From a bacterium (GTDB lineage: Bacteria > Bacillota > Clostridia > Lachnospirales > Lachnospiraceae): DNA of 36,839 nt. Within the stretch, counting starts at the first letter, position 1. Each line of letters begins with the position of its first letter. Positions 22,902 through 32,670 of this stretch are shown one piece after another. The notes below the pieces were generated by a model, which worked only from the letters and a program-made list of their open reading frames with translations, made no database searches and was not told the origin of the DNA. The position numbers were made by a program, and so were the translations under genes. The stretch is from the NCBI GenBank assembly GCA_030524675.1, contig JAUNGE010000035.1:1-36839 (forward strand). Direction: 5' to 3'.

Positions 22902-24890
22902 ATGAAAACAGCACAAGAATGGAAAGAATGGTATTCCATGCCCGAATTCAGAGAAAAAAATACATATCAAGGAAATGATTTGGGCGTCTGCTGTGCGGAA
23001 GACAAGACGACATTTCTTCTCTGGAGTCCGTGTGCAACAAACGTGACACTGCATCTGTACCGAGAGGGGGAGGGCGGCAGCGCATACCAGAAACTTCCCA
23101 TGCAGAGGGAAGACGGCGGTGTTTGGGCATACCGGACAGAAGAAGAGATGCATGGCGTGTATTATGAGTATGAACTGCTGATAGACGGCGAGACGGTATA
23201 TTCAGCTGACCCATATGCGAAAGCCTGCGGGGTCAATGGAAAGCGGAGTATGGCAGTCAATCTGAAAAGAACGAATCCAAAAGGCTGGGAGCAGGACAAA
23301 TCTCCCGCATATGCACAGGAGAATGTCATCTATGAACTGCATGTCAAGGAATTTTCCTGGGACGAGAGAGGCGGATTTCCGGAGGAGTACCGCGGAAAAT
23401 ATAAGGCGTTTTTGTGCGAAAATACGACGTTAGATCGCGACGGTGTCCACAAAACGGGCTGCGGATACCTGAGAGAGTTGGGAGTGACACATATTCAGCT
23501 GATGCCCACCTATGATTATGGTTCTGTGGATGAAGCGGGAGATGAGACAGAGTTTAATTGGGGGTACGATCCGGTGAATTATAATGTTCCGGAAGGTTCG
23601 TACGCGACGGATGCCCGAAAAGGGGAAGTGCGGATTCGGGAGATGAAGGAGATGGTGCAGTCGCTTCACCGGCAGGGCCTGCGTGTGATTATGGACGTAG
23701 TCTACAATCATACTTACTCTCTCGACTCCTGGCTGCAGAGGACGGCGCCATGGTATTATTACCGCACATGGGAGGACGGAAGGGTGTCAGACGGCTCTGC
23801 ATGCGGCAATGATGTGGCGAGCGAGCGGCCGATGTGCGCGAAGTACATTCTGGATTCGGTGCTGTACTGGGCGGAGGAATACCACATAGACGGGTTTCGG
23901 TTTGATTTGATGGGACTTTTGGATGTGGAACTGATGAACCGGATTCAGCGGGAACTGGATATGCGATATGGGAGAGGAGAAAAGCTGCTGTACGGTGAGC
24001 CCTGGGCGGCGGTGGGAAGTGCCGTGGAACATGGCACAAAAACTGCGCTGAAAGAAAATGTGCATCTGTTGGATGCGCGCATCGGGATTTTTTGTGACAA
24101 TACGAGAAATGCAGTCAAAGGGTCTGTGTTTGATGTTGATAAAGTTGGATTTGTCAATGGCGCAAAAGGACTTGAAAAGGCAATTTTAGACAGCGTGCAG
24201 GCATGGTGCGGGCCGGATGGGTTTGGAGCAAAAGCACCATCCCAGATTCTCACCTATGTGTCGGCGCATGACAATCAGACCCTGTGGGATAAGATTGTGG
24301 ATACGGTTCCTGATGAGCGCATCTGGATGCGTGTGAACCGGATGGCGGCAGCTGTCTATATGACCTGTCAGGGAAATCTGTTTTTGCTCTCCGGTGAGGA
24401 GTTTGCCCGCACAAAAGGTGGGATGGACAACAGCTACAATGCCCCTATTGCCATAAACCGCCTGGACTGGGGGAGAACATGGGAGAACAGAACGCTTGTG
24501 GAATATTACAGGGGCTTGATTGCCCTGCGAAAGAAGCTTCCAGGGCTGTGCGACAAATCGGAAGATGCGTGGAAGCGGGTACATGGTACATGGGTGAAAG
24601 AGCAGGCAGTCGGATTTTTGCTGGACAATACGCAGCATTGCGAAGATAGGAAGAAACATGCGGATACAGCATGGGAAGAACTCTGTGTGGTGTACAATGC
24701 AAGGCCGGAAGAACTGGTTGTCCAAGTGCCGGAAGGGGATTGGCAGGTGCTGGTGGATGCGCAGAACAGTTTTTGGTGGGATACATCTCTGGAACATTCC
24801 AAAAAAGTGGTGATGGTTTCTGGCAAAGTCCATGTGGAAGCTGTCAGCGTGCTGGTACTGGGAAGAAGACGTGGGAGTGCAGAACAATAG
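22902..24890 (+). CDS. pulA: type I pullulanase (GH13, CBM48)
   Basis: Predicted to hydrolyse alpha-1,6 branch points of imported limit dextrins or glycogen; no signal peptide, so cytoplasmic. The 662-residue protein has an N-terminal CBM48-like beta domain (about 25-120) and then a GH13 barrel. The pullulanase hallmark is FNWGYDPVNYNVPEGSYA, and VIMDVVYNHTY is region I. The nucleophile is Asp335 in GFRFDLMG, the acid/base Glu366 in YGEPW and the transition-state Asp457 in SAHDN. A short C-terminal beta domain follows. TAGGAGG precedes the ATG. It leads an operon with three other alpha-glucan enzymes; LacI control is likely from the nearby half-site but less certain than for the transporter. 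Confidence 0.92.
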   Translation: MKTAQEWKEWYSMPEFREKNTYQGNDLGVCCAEDKTTFLLWSPCATNVTLHLYREGEGGSAYQKLPMQREDGGVWAYRTEEEMHGVYYEYELLIDGETVYSADPYAKACGVNGKRSMAVNLKRTNPKGWEQDKSPAYAQENVIYELHVKEFSWDERGGFPEEYRGKYKAFLCENTTLDRDGVHKTGCGYLRELGVTHIQLMPTYDYGSVDEAGDETEFNWGYDPVNYNVPEGSYATDARKGEVRIREMKEMVQSLHRQGLRVIMDVVYNHTYSLDSWLQRTAPWYYYRTWEDGRVSDGSACGNDVASERPMCAKYILDSVLYWAEEYHIDGFRFDLMGLLDVELMNRIQRELDMRYGRGEKLLYGEPWAAVGSAVEHGTKTALKENVHLLDARIGIFCDNTRNAVKGSVFDVDKVGFVNGAKGLEKAILDSVQAWCGPDGFGAKAPSQILTYVSAHDNQTLWDKIVDTVPDERIWMRVNRMAAAVYMTCQGNLFLLSGEEFARTKGGMDNSYNAPIAINRLDWGRTWENRTLVEYYRGLIALRKKLPGLCDKSEDAWKRVHGTWVKEQAVGFLLDNTQHCEDRKKHADTAWEELCVVYNARPEELVVQVPEGDWQVLVDAQNSFWWDTSLEHSKKVVMVSGKVHVEAVSVLVLGRRRGSAEQ

Positions 24891-24934
24891 GGCTAAAAGG
24901 CCGGAAAGGATAAAAAATCTGGGAGGAATATGCG

Positions 24935-26983
24935 ATGAAGTGGATATATGGAAAACAGGACTGGAAGACGATGGAGAGAGGGCAGGAAAATTGCTTTCTG
25001 ATGACAAATGGGCTCGGCGGGTTTTCTTCTATGACAATGATTGGCTCCGCCTCCCGAAACGACCACGCCCTTCTGATGGCATGTACACATGCGCCCAATC
25101 ACCGCTACAATATGCTGCACCGCATGGCAGAATGGCTGCTGCTCGGTGAACAAGAAGAAAGCAGATACTGGATTTCCAGCCAGGAGTTCGCGGACGGAAC
25201 GAGAGAGTGCGGATACCAGTATCTTTCCTGCTTTCAGTATGAAGATACGCCGGTCTGGAGGTTTCAAGTTCAGGGCGTTGAGATACGCAAGGAGATGGGC
25301 ATGAGGCCAGGCGCCAACGCGGTAGGAATCCGCTACGAGGTCAGAAACCGCGGAAAGAAACCGTGTCAGCTGATTCTCACGCCATTCTTTCAGTTTACAA
25401 AGAAGGGCAGCGAGCCGGATAAAGCACAGAAATTCGTGAGAAAAGACGGAAAGATTTCCTCGAATGGCCTGGATTTATATTTTAGGACGAGCGGCACAGT
25501 CACCGATATCCCAGAGAGGACAGAATGTTATTTTTATAGCTACGACGCCTGTGACGGGAGAAGAGAGACAGGGCATGCTGTGGCAAATCATCAGATTTCC
25601 TGCACGGTGGAGGCAGGAGCGTGTGGTGTGCTGGAAGTGGTGTATGAGATGGAGCCGTCTGGCTGCTTGGCAGCAGATATTTTTGGCGAGCTCAAACAGT
25701 ATCGGAAAATGTTGGCGGATACGGCTGGATTTTCGTCCCCTGCGGCGCGGATGCTCTCAAAAAGTGCGGAGCAGTTTATCTCTAAAAGGGAGTCAACAGG
25801 CGCAGACACGATTTTAGCGGGATTTCCGTTCTTTGAGGACTGGGGGCGCGATACTATGATTGCACTGACGGGGCTTTGTATTTCTACCAGGCGGTATGAG
25901 AGTGCAAAGAGGATTCTGCGTACCTTTGCCGTTCATGAGAGAAATGGATTGATGCCAAATCTGTTTCCGGAGGGAGGCAGTGAGCCGATGTACAATACCG
26001 TGGACGCCGCGCTTCTGTTTATCAACGGTGTGTATCTGTATTACCAGGCAACAGAGGATACTGCATTCGTACAGGAGATGTATCCGGTGATGGAGCGGAT
26101 TGTGGAGGCGTATCGGGCAGGGACAGAATTTGGTATCCATATGGAGGAGGATGGCCTGATTGCAGCTGGAGAAGGGCTGGCGCAGGTGACATGGATGGAT
26201 GTGCGGGTGGGAGAGATTCTGCCGACACCACGCCACGGAAAACCAGTGGAAATCAATGCCTACTGGTACAATGCGCTCTGTATCATGGAAGAAATCCGTG
26301 GGACAATGTGTGAAAAAATTGGCAGGACCACCAGTAAAACCGACAAGGAGAGAGAGGTGGGATATGGTAAGCTGGCTGAAAAAGTGCGGGAATCTTTCAA
26401 GAGAGAATTCTGGATGGAAGACAAAGGATGCCTGAAAGATGTTATCTCGGGGACGAAAGCAGACACACAGATTCGATGCAACCAGATTTGGGCAGTTTCC
26501 ATGCCGTTCTCTGTGTTGGAGCGCGAGCAGGAAAGAAGAATTGTGGACACCGTGTTTGAAAAGTTGTACACGCCATACGGCCTTCGGACTCTGGAGATGG
26601 AGGATGAGGAGTTTCATCCGTCGTACGGCGGCCCTGTTTTTGAGCGCGATATGGCATACCACCAGGGGACTGTGTGGGTGTTCCCTCTGGGCGGATATTA
26701 TCTGGCATACCTGAAAGTACATGATTTTTGTGAGGAAGCGAAGGAGACTGTGAGAGAACAGCTGGCAGTGATGGAGAGTGCCATGCGGGAGGGCTGTATC
26801 GGACAGCTGCCGGAGATTTATGACGGGGCCAATCCGACCTCATCGCGCGGCTGTTTTGCGCAGGCATGGAGCGTGGGAGAAATACTTCGGGTGTATGCGG
26901 TCCTTGAAAACAGAGAGATGGAATGGTATGATGAAAATGTGAGGAATCGTGTACAGCAAAAAATGTACAGAAGAAGGAGTTAG
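24935..26983 (+). CDS. GH133 amylo-alpha-1,6-glucosidase (glycogen debranching enzyme)
   Basis: A 682-residue cytoplasmic debranching enzyme that would remove alpha-1,6-linked single glucose stubs from glycogen or dextrin. The N-terminal bacterial GDE beta-sandwich domain begins with ENCFLMTNGLGGFSSMTMIG and ends near residue 260. The C-terminal GDE_C (alpha/alpha)6 barrel has the conserved FPFFEDWGRDTMIALTG with Asp302-Arg305-Asp306. Later conserved segments are EINAYWYNALCIM and PSYGGPVFERDMAYHQGTVW. The start follows GGGAGGA by seven bases. It is the archaeal/bacterial single-domain type rather than the bifunctional eukaryotic enzyme, so it needs the downstream 4-alpha-glucanotransferase to expose the stubs. 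It is separated from the next gene by only 4 bases. Confidence 0.9.
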   Translation: MKWIYGKQDWKTMERGQENCFLMTNGLGGFSSMTMIGSASRNDHALLMACTHAPNHRYNMLHRMAEWLLLGEQEESRYWISSQEFADGTRECGYQYLSCFQYEDTPVWRFQVQGVEIRKEMGMRPGANAVGIRYEVRNRGKKPCQLILTPFFQFTKKGSEPDKAQKFVRKDGKISSNGLDLYFRTSGTVTDIPERTECYFYSYDACDGRRETGHAVANHQISCTVEAGACGVLEVVYEMEPSGCLAADIFGELKQYRKMLADTAGFSSPAARMLSKSAEQFISKRESTGADTILAGFPFFEDWGRDTMIALTGLCISTRRYESAKRILRTFAVHERNGLMPNLFPEGGSEPMYNTVDAALLFINGVYLYYQATEDTAFVQEMYPVMERIVEAYRAGTEFGIHMEEDGLIAAGEGLAQVTWMDVRVGEILPTPRHGKPVEINAYWYNALCIMEEIRGTMCEKIGRTTSKTDKEREVGYGKLAEKVRESFKREFWMEDKGCLKDVISGTKADTQIRCNQIWAVSMPFSVLEREQERRIVDTVFEKLYTPYGLRTLEMEDEEFHPSYGGPVFERDMAYHQGTVWVFPLGGYYLAYLKVHDFCEEAKETVREQLAVMESAMREGCIGQLPEIYDGANPTSSRGCFAQAWSVGEILRVYAVLENREMEWYDENVRNRVQQKMYRRRS

Positions 26984-26987
26984 TATT

Positions 26988-29402
26988 ATGAAAGATTCGT
27001 ATCAGAATGTATATCAGATGGAAACGCATCCTGTGTGCCAAAAAGAGGCCATGATACAGGGAGATACCTACCGCATCAGTATTTTGACGCCATGGCTGAT
27101 GCGCCTGGAGTACAGCAGCAGGGGCGTGTTTGAGGACAGAGCGACGCAGTGTGTGATAAACAGAGAGTTTCCGGTTCCGGAATTTGAGGTGTTTGAGACG
27201 GCGGATTCTCTGAAAATCGTGACAGAGGGAATTCAGATGCTATATGACAAAAAGCCGTTTTCCAGAAACGGACTGTCCTTACAGGTCAGAGGAAATGTGA
27301 GCAATTACCGCAGCATCTGGCGCTATGGGGAAGAAGTGACAGATTTAAAAGGAACTGCGCGGACACTGGATGGAGCGGACGGAGCGATTGCGCTGGAGCA
27401 TGGCGTGATTTCCAGAAATGGTTTTTCTGTGATAGACGACAGCCGTTCGCTGCTCCTGACGCCTGACGGCTGGGTGGAACCTAGGGACAGCGAGAAAAAT
27501 CCAGATGTGGTTGATATCTATTTCTTCGGATATGGGCATCAGTATGAGCGGTGCCTGAGAGATTTTTATCATTTGACAGGAAATACCCCGCTTCTTCCAA
27601 GATTTGCCCTCGGAAACTGGTGGAGCCGCTATCACCGCTACTCGGAGGAAGAGTACAAGGGCGTTGTCAGCCGTTTTGAGAAAGAGCAGGTTCCGTTTTC
27701 TGTGTCTGTCATTGATATGGACTGGCATCTGGTGGATATCGACCCAAAGTATGGCAGCGGCTGGACAGGGTATACCTGGAATAAAGAATTGTTTCCTGAT
27801 CCGGCGGGCTTTATGGGCTGGCTGCACGCCCACAACCTGAAAGTGACGCTGAATGTGCATCCGGCGGACGGTGTGCGTGCGCATGAGGATGCGTATCAGG
27901 AGATGGCGAGGGCGCTGGGAAAAGACTGGGAGAAGGAAGAAGCGATTGAGTTTGACATCGCAGACCCAAAGTTTCTGGAAGCATATTTTACATACCTGCA
28001 CCATCCGAATGAGGAGGATGGAGTGGATTTTTGGTGGGTGGACTGGCAGCAGGGTGGTATGTCGAAGATTCCTGGGCTGGATCCGCTGTGGATGTTAAAT
28101 CATTATCACTATCTGGACAGTAAGAGAACGGGCGGCAGAGGGCTGACGTTTTCCCGCTATGCCGGACTTGGCAGTCACCGCTATCCGATTGGATTTTCCG
28201 GCGATACAGTGATTACCTGGGAATCCCTGGATTTTCAGCCATATTTCACTGCGAACGCGAGCAATGCCGGATATGGCTGGTGGAGCCATGACATCGGCGG
28301 TCATATGAATGGGTACAAGGATGATGAGCTGTCAACCAGATGGCTGCAGTTTGGAGTATTTTCTCCGATTTTGAGACTGCACAGTTCCTGCAATCATTTT
28401 ACGGGGAAGGAACCGTGGAATTACAATCTGATTTCCGAACGTGTCATGAAGCGCTATCTGAAGCTGCGCCATGAGCTGGTTCCGTATCTGTACACGATGA
28501 ATTACTATGCGAGCCGCGAGGGGCAGCCACTGATTCGGCCGATGTACTACCTGGAGCCGGAAGTGCGGGAAACGTATGAGGTGCCGAACGAGTATTATTT
28601 CGGTACGGAGTTGATTGCCTGCCCAATCACAAAGCCGATGGACAAAAAGGCGGGGGCAGCAGGTGTGACGGTGTGGCTGCCAGAGGGCAGATGGTTTGAT
28701 ATATTCAATGGGCGCGTGTATGACGGTGGACGGAAGATGACGCTGTACCGTGGAATCGAAGATATTCCGGTGCTGGCGCGTGCAGGCGGAATCGTCCCGA
28801 TGGCAGTTCTTGAGCCATACACCAACAGCATTGAGAATCCGGCGTCTCTGAGAATCAAGATATTTCCAGGAAAGAACGGGGAATTTCACCTGTATGAAGA
28901 TGACGGACAGGCGGATGGACAGACACAAAACTTCGCAGATACGGTTATGAAATGGCAGTTTGAGGAAAAGAGTTGTTTCGTCATCGAGCCACCGACAGGT
29001 GACGTGTGCGCAGTGCCGAAAAAGAGAACGTTTCATCTGGAGTTCTATGCAGTGAAAGATGCAGTTCCATTTGTTTTGGTGGATGGGAAGAAAATAGAGG
29101 CAAAGAGCTCTTACTGTGAAAAGAACCATATTTTGACTGTGTGTCTGCCTGATACGGACAGAGACAGCCGAATTGAAGTGAAATTTGACGAGGAACTTGC
29201 CATTGCGGACAATGACAGAAAGGCACAGATTTTTGATATTCTGTATTGTGCAGAGATGGAATACAACAAAAAAGAACGCTTCTATCAGGAGGTAGAAAAA
29301 GGCAGACCAGTTCCCATGCTGCTTAGTATGCTGCAGACGATGGAGTTTGATGCGGGCGTTTATGGAAGGATAAGTGAAGTGCTTCTGGCACAGGTACAGT
29401 AA
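26988..29402 (+). CDS. GH31 family alpha-glucosidase
   Basis: An 804-residue GH31 enzyme, predicted to release glucose (or xylose) from the non-reducing end of alpha-glucosides; cytoplasmic, no signal peptide. An N-terminal beta-sandwich is followed by the catalytic barrel with LPRFALGNWWSRYHRYSEEEY near 205-225. The nucleophile Asp352 lies in FWWVDWQQGG and the candidate acid/base Asp406 in GFSGDTVITWESL. GGWWSHDIGGH and a C-terminal beta domain with FHLYEDDGQADG also fit GH31. The ATG at 26988 is used because AAGGAG precedes it; upstream in-frame GTG overlaps the preceding gene. The WWVDWQQG version differs from the WxDMNE nucleophile motif of classical GH31 maltases, so the preferred substrate may differ. 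Operon context favours maltodextrins. Confidence 0.88.
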   Translation: MKDSYQNVYQMETHPVCQKEAMIQGDTYRISILTPWLMRLEYSSRGVFEDRATQCVINREFPVPEFEVFETADSLKIVTEGIQMLYDKKPFSRNGLSLQVRGNVSNYRSIWRYGEEVTDLKGTARTLDGADGAIALEHGVISRNGFSVIDDSRSLLLTPDGWVEPRDSEKNPDVVDIYFFGYGHQYERCLRDFYHLTGNTPLLPRFALGNWWSRYHRYSEEEYKGVVSRFEKEQVPFSVSVIDMDWHLVDIDPKYGSGWTGYTWNKELFPDPAGFMGWLHAHNLKVTLNVHPADGVRAHEDAYQEMARALGKDWEKEEAIEFDIADPKFLEAYFTYLHHPNEEDGVDFWWVDWQQGGMSKIPGLDPLWMLNHYHYLDSKRTGGRGLTFSRYAGLGSHRYPIGFSGDTVITWESLDFQPYFTANASNAGYGWWSHDIGGHMNGYKDDELSTRWLQFGVFSPILRLHSSCNHFTGKEPWNYNLISERVMKRYLKLRHELVPYLYTMNYYASREGQPLIRPMYYLEPEVRETYEVPNEYYFGTELIACPITKPMDKKAGAAGVTVWLPEGRWFDIFNGRVYDGGRKMTLYRGIEDIPVLARAGGIVPMAVLEPYTNSIENPASLRIKIFPGKNGEFHLYEDDGQADGQTQNFADTVMKWQFEEKSCFVIEPPTGDVCAVPKKRTFHLEFYAVKDAVPFVLVDGKKIEAKSSYCEKNHILTVCLPDTDRDSRIEVKFDEELAIADNDRKAQIFDILYCAEMEYNKKERFYQEVEKGRPVPMLLSMLQTMEFDAGVYGRISEVLLAQVQ

Positions 29403-29444
29403 AACTGGCGCAGGCACAGTAAAGCTGGTGCAGGCACAGTAAGC
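29385..29444 (+). repeat. three 20-bp tandem repeats spanning the GH31 stop codon
   Basis: Units start at 29385, 29405 and 29425, each beginning CTGGYRCAGGYACAGTAA. The first contains the last codons and TAA stop of the GH31 gene. The two extra copies lie in the 111-base spacer before malQ, which also shows repeated ATACAGAAT-type motifs. Units 1 and 2 differ at three positions and units 2 and 3 at two. Confidence 0.8.
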
Positions 29445-29513
29445 GGACAGAATACAGAAATGATACAGAATACATACAAAATACCAAGAGAAATGTAAGG
29501 AGGATTTGAACGT

Positions 29514-31070
29514 ATGAACAGAGCAGCAGGTATTTTATTATCAATTTCCAGTCTGCCGTCAAAGTACGGCATCGGCTGCTTTTCCAAGAGCGCCTATGAG
29601 TTTGTGGATTGGCTGAAAAAGGCGGGGCAGAGCTATTGGCAGATTCTGCCTTTAGGACCTACCAGCTATGGGGATTCTCCCTATCAGTCGTTTTCCACTT
29701 ATGCGGGAAATCCATACTTTATCAGCCTGGAAGAGCTGGTAGAGGAGGGGGTGCTGACGGAGGCAGAATGTTTGGCAGCGCTTCCGGCGAAAGCGACAAG
29801 TACGGTTGACTATAAGATGCTGTATGAGAACCGTTATCCTTTGCTTCGCAAGGCATATGAGCGCAGCCATATCAGTGAGGACACGGAGTATCAGAAGTTT
29901 GTTTGGGAGAATGGCTGGTGGCTGAATGATTATGCTCTGTTTATGGCTGTGAAGGACCGATTCGGCGGCAAGCCATGGACGGAGTGGGCGGAGGATATCC
30001 GTCTGCGCTGGGGCAACGCGATGGATTATTACCGCAGAGAGCTGTATTTTGATATTGAATTTCAGCAGTATCTGCAGTACATGTTTTACAAACAGTGGAC
30101 CGCTCTGAAAGCCTATGCGAACAGCCAGGGAGTGAAAATTATCGGAGATATCCCGATTTATGTGGCGATGGACAGCGCAGATACCTGGGCGCATCCGGAA
30201 CTGTTCCAGCTGGATGAGGAAAATGTGCCGTTGGCGGTGGCGGGATGCCCGCCGGATGGATTTTCTGCGACAGGACAGCTCTGGGGAAATCCACTGTACC
30301 GCTGGGAGTATCACAGGCAGACTGGATTTGCGTGGTGGATGGAACGTCTGGAGTATTGTTTCCGTCTGTATGATGTGGTGCGAATCGATCATTTCCGCGG
30401 CTTTGATGAGTATTATTCGATTCCGTACGGAGCAGAAAATGCGATTATCGGGCAGTGGGAGAAAGGCCCTGGAATCGACCTGTTTTACCGGATGAAGGAA
30501 GTGTTGGGAAATCGGGAAGTGATTGCCGAAGACTTGGGCTATGTGACGGATTCTGTGAGAAAGATGGTGCAGGACAGCGGGTTCCCAGGCATGAAAGTGC
30601 TCGAATTTGCATTTGATTCCAGAGATACCGGAAGCGCCAGCGACTATCTGCCTCATAATTATCCGGAAAACAGTGTGGCGTACACCGGAACCCACGACAA
30701 TGAGACAATCGCAGGGTGGTTTAAGAGCATCAATGACGAGGAGCGAAAGATGGCCAGAGAATATCTGTGTGATTTCTATACGCCGCAGACCCGCCTGCCG
30801 TGGGTGTTTATCAGTCTGGTGATGCGCAGCCGTGCAAATCTCTGTGTGATTCCGATGCAGGATTATCTGTGCAAGAATAACAAGAGCCGTATGAATACGC
30901 CGTCCACGCTCGGCATCAACTGGAAGTGGAGACTGACAGAGGAGGAGACGACAGAGGAACTGTGTAAATCCATCCGCGATATGACAAGAAGATACGGACG
31001 TCTCAACGGGCAGTGGGAGGAAGCACTGGACGCAAAGAAGGAAAAAGCAGAGAAAAAACCTGCAGAATAG
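29514..31070 (+). CDS. malQ: 4-alpha-glucanotransferase (amylomaltase, GH77)
   Basis: A 518-residue cytoplasmic GH77 enzyme that disproportionates maltodextrins by moving alpha-1,4-glucan segments and releasing glucose. Family features are the N-terminal GILLSISSLPSKYGIGCF and QILPLGPTSYGDSPYQSFSTYAGNPYF. The nucleophile Asp292 is in VRIDHFRGF, the acid/base Glu339 in VIAEDLG and the third carboxylate Asp395 in GTHDNET. The 250s-type loop is also present (AGCPPDGFSATGQLWGNPLY). Length matches bacterial amylomaltases of about 500 residues. AAGGAGG precedes the ATG by seven bases. It is the last gene of the pullulanase operon and the partner needed by the GH133 enzyme. No dextrin phosphorylase is present in the window. 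Confidence 0.95.
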   Translation: MNRAAGILLSISSLPSKYGIGCFSKSAYEFVDWLKKAGQSYWQILPLGPTSYGDSPYQSFSTYAGNPYFISLEELVEEGVLTEAECLAALPAKATSTVDYKMLYENRYPLLRKAYERSHISEDTEYQKFVWENGWWLNDYALFMAVKDRFGGKPWTEWAEDIRLRWGNAMDYYRRELYFDIEFQQYLQYMFYKQWTALKAYANSQGVKIIGDIPIYVAMDSADTWAHPELFQLDEENVPLAVAGCPPDGFSATGQLWGNPLYRWEYHRQTGFAWWMERLEYCFRLYDVVRIDHFRGFDEYYSIPYGAENAIIGQWEKGPGIDLFYRMKEVLGNREVIAEDLGYVTDSVRKMVQDSGFPGMKVLEFAFDSRDTGSASDYLPHNYPENSVAYTGTHDNETIAGWFKSINDEERKMAREYLCDFYTPQTRLPWVFISLVMRSRANLCVIPMQDYLCKNNKSRMNTPSTLGINWKWRLTEEETTEELCKSIRDMTRRYGRLNGQWEEALDAKKEKAEKKPAE

Positions 31071-31080
31071 GAATAGGAAT
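31065..31080 (+). repeat. tandem GAATAG repeat duplicating the malQ stop
   Basis: GAATAG-GAATAG-GAAT at 31065-31080. The first unit contains the TAG stop and the second supplies another in-frame TAG. It lies directly before the enolase -35 box. Confidence 0.55.
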
Positions 31081-31108
31081 TGACTTTTGAGGGAAAGTCT
31101 GCTATGAT
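31080..31108 (+). promoter_or_regulatory. strong promoter of enolase
   Basis: TTGACT at 31080-31085 and TATGAT at 31103-31108 with exactly 17 bp between them, each one mismatch from consensus. Transcription should begin near 31115, giving an untranslated leader of about 140 bases. No terminator separates it from malQ, so read-through is possible. Confidence 0.85.
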
Positions 31109-31254
31109 AAGGATAGTTAGCTCGGACTAACTACATGTGAATCAATCAGGCAGACTTCTCAAAAGAAAAATCAAGATGATTTTTCCATTTTCACCGGAAG
31201 AGGTCTCTTCCGGTGAGGATGTCCTCCTGGCTGAAAGGAAAGGAGATTTTGTAA
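31109..31254 (+). promoter_or_regulatory. highly structured enolase mRNA leader
   Basis: Three perfect hairpins follow one another: TAGTTAG/CTAACTA (31114-31133), AAAAATCA/TGATTTTT (31166-31184) and TCACCGGAAGA/TCTTCCGGTGA (31191-31216). In addition 31084-31101 and 31151-31165 are complementary over 15 pairs with one 3-base bulge, enclosing the first hairpin. None has a terminator T-tract at its end. The ribosome site AAGGAGA at 31239-31245 lies beyond the last hairpin. I do not recognise a known riboswitch class. Confidence 0.6.
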
Positions 31255-32550
<1,296 letters not shown>

Positions 32551-32593
32551 GAGAAAAGATAGGTTTCAAATTAAGTAAATATAGCATATAAGG

Positions 32594-32631
32594 AAAAGGC
32601 AATCGACCATAAAAAGTTGACTGCCTTTTTT
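32594..32631. terminator. bidirectional terminator between eno and kdpE
   Basis: AAAAGGCA (32594-32601) pairs with TGCCTTTT (32622-32629), continued by an inner TCGAC/GTTGA stem. T residues run from 32626 to 32631 on the + strand. On the - strand the same stem ends in TTTTCC, so it can also stop kdpE transcription. A second small hairpin TCGCC-ATCA-GGCGA lies at 32644-32657. Confidence 0.88.
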
Positions 32632-32670
32632 AGCATAGTGGTGTCGCCATCAGGCGATATGCCTGTTTTG

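Noticed and set aside
25814-26722. 302-codon - strand frame inside the GH133 gene
   Set aside because: Shadow of a conserved enzyme, no ribosome site, no domain.
28332-29417. 361-codon - strand frame inside the GH31 gene
   Set aside because: Shadow of the C-terminal part of a conserved enzyme; length is explained by codon bias of the + strand gene.
29652-30695. 347-codon - strand frame inside malQ
   Set aside because: Opposite strand of GH77 catalytic motifs; no independent evidence of coding.
31191-31216. Strong hairpin in the enolase leader as a terminator or attenuator
   Set aside because: No run of T follows it on either strand, so classic rho-independent termination is not supported.
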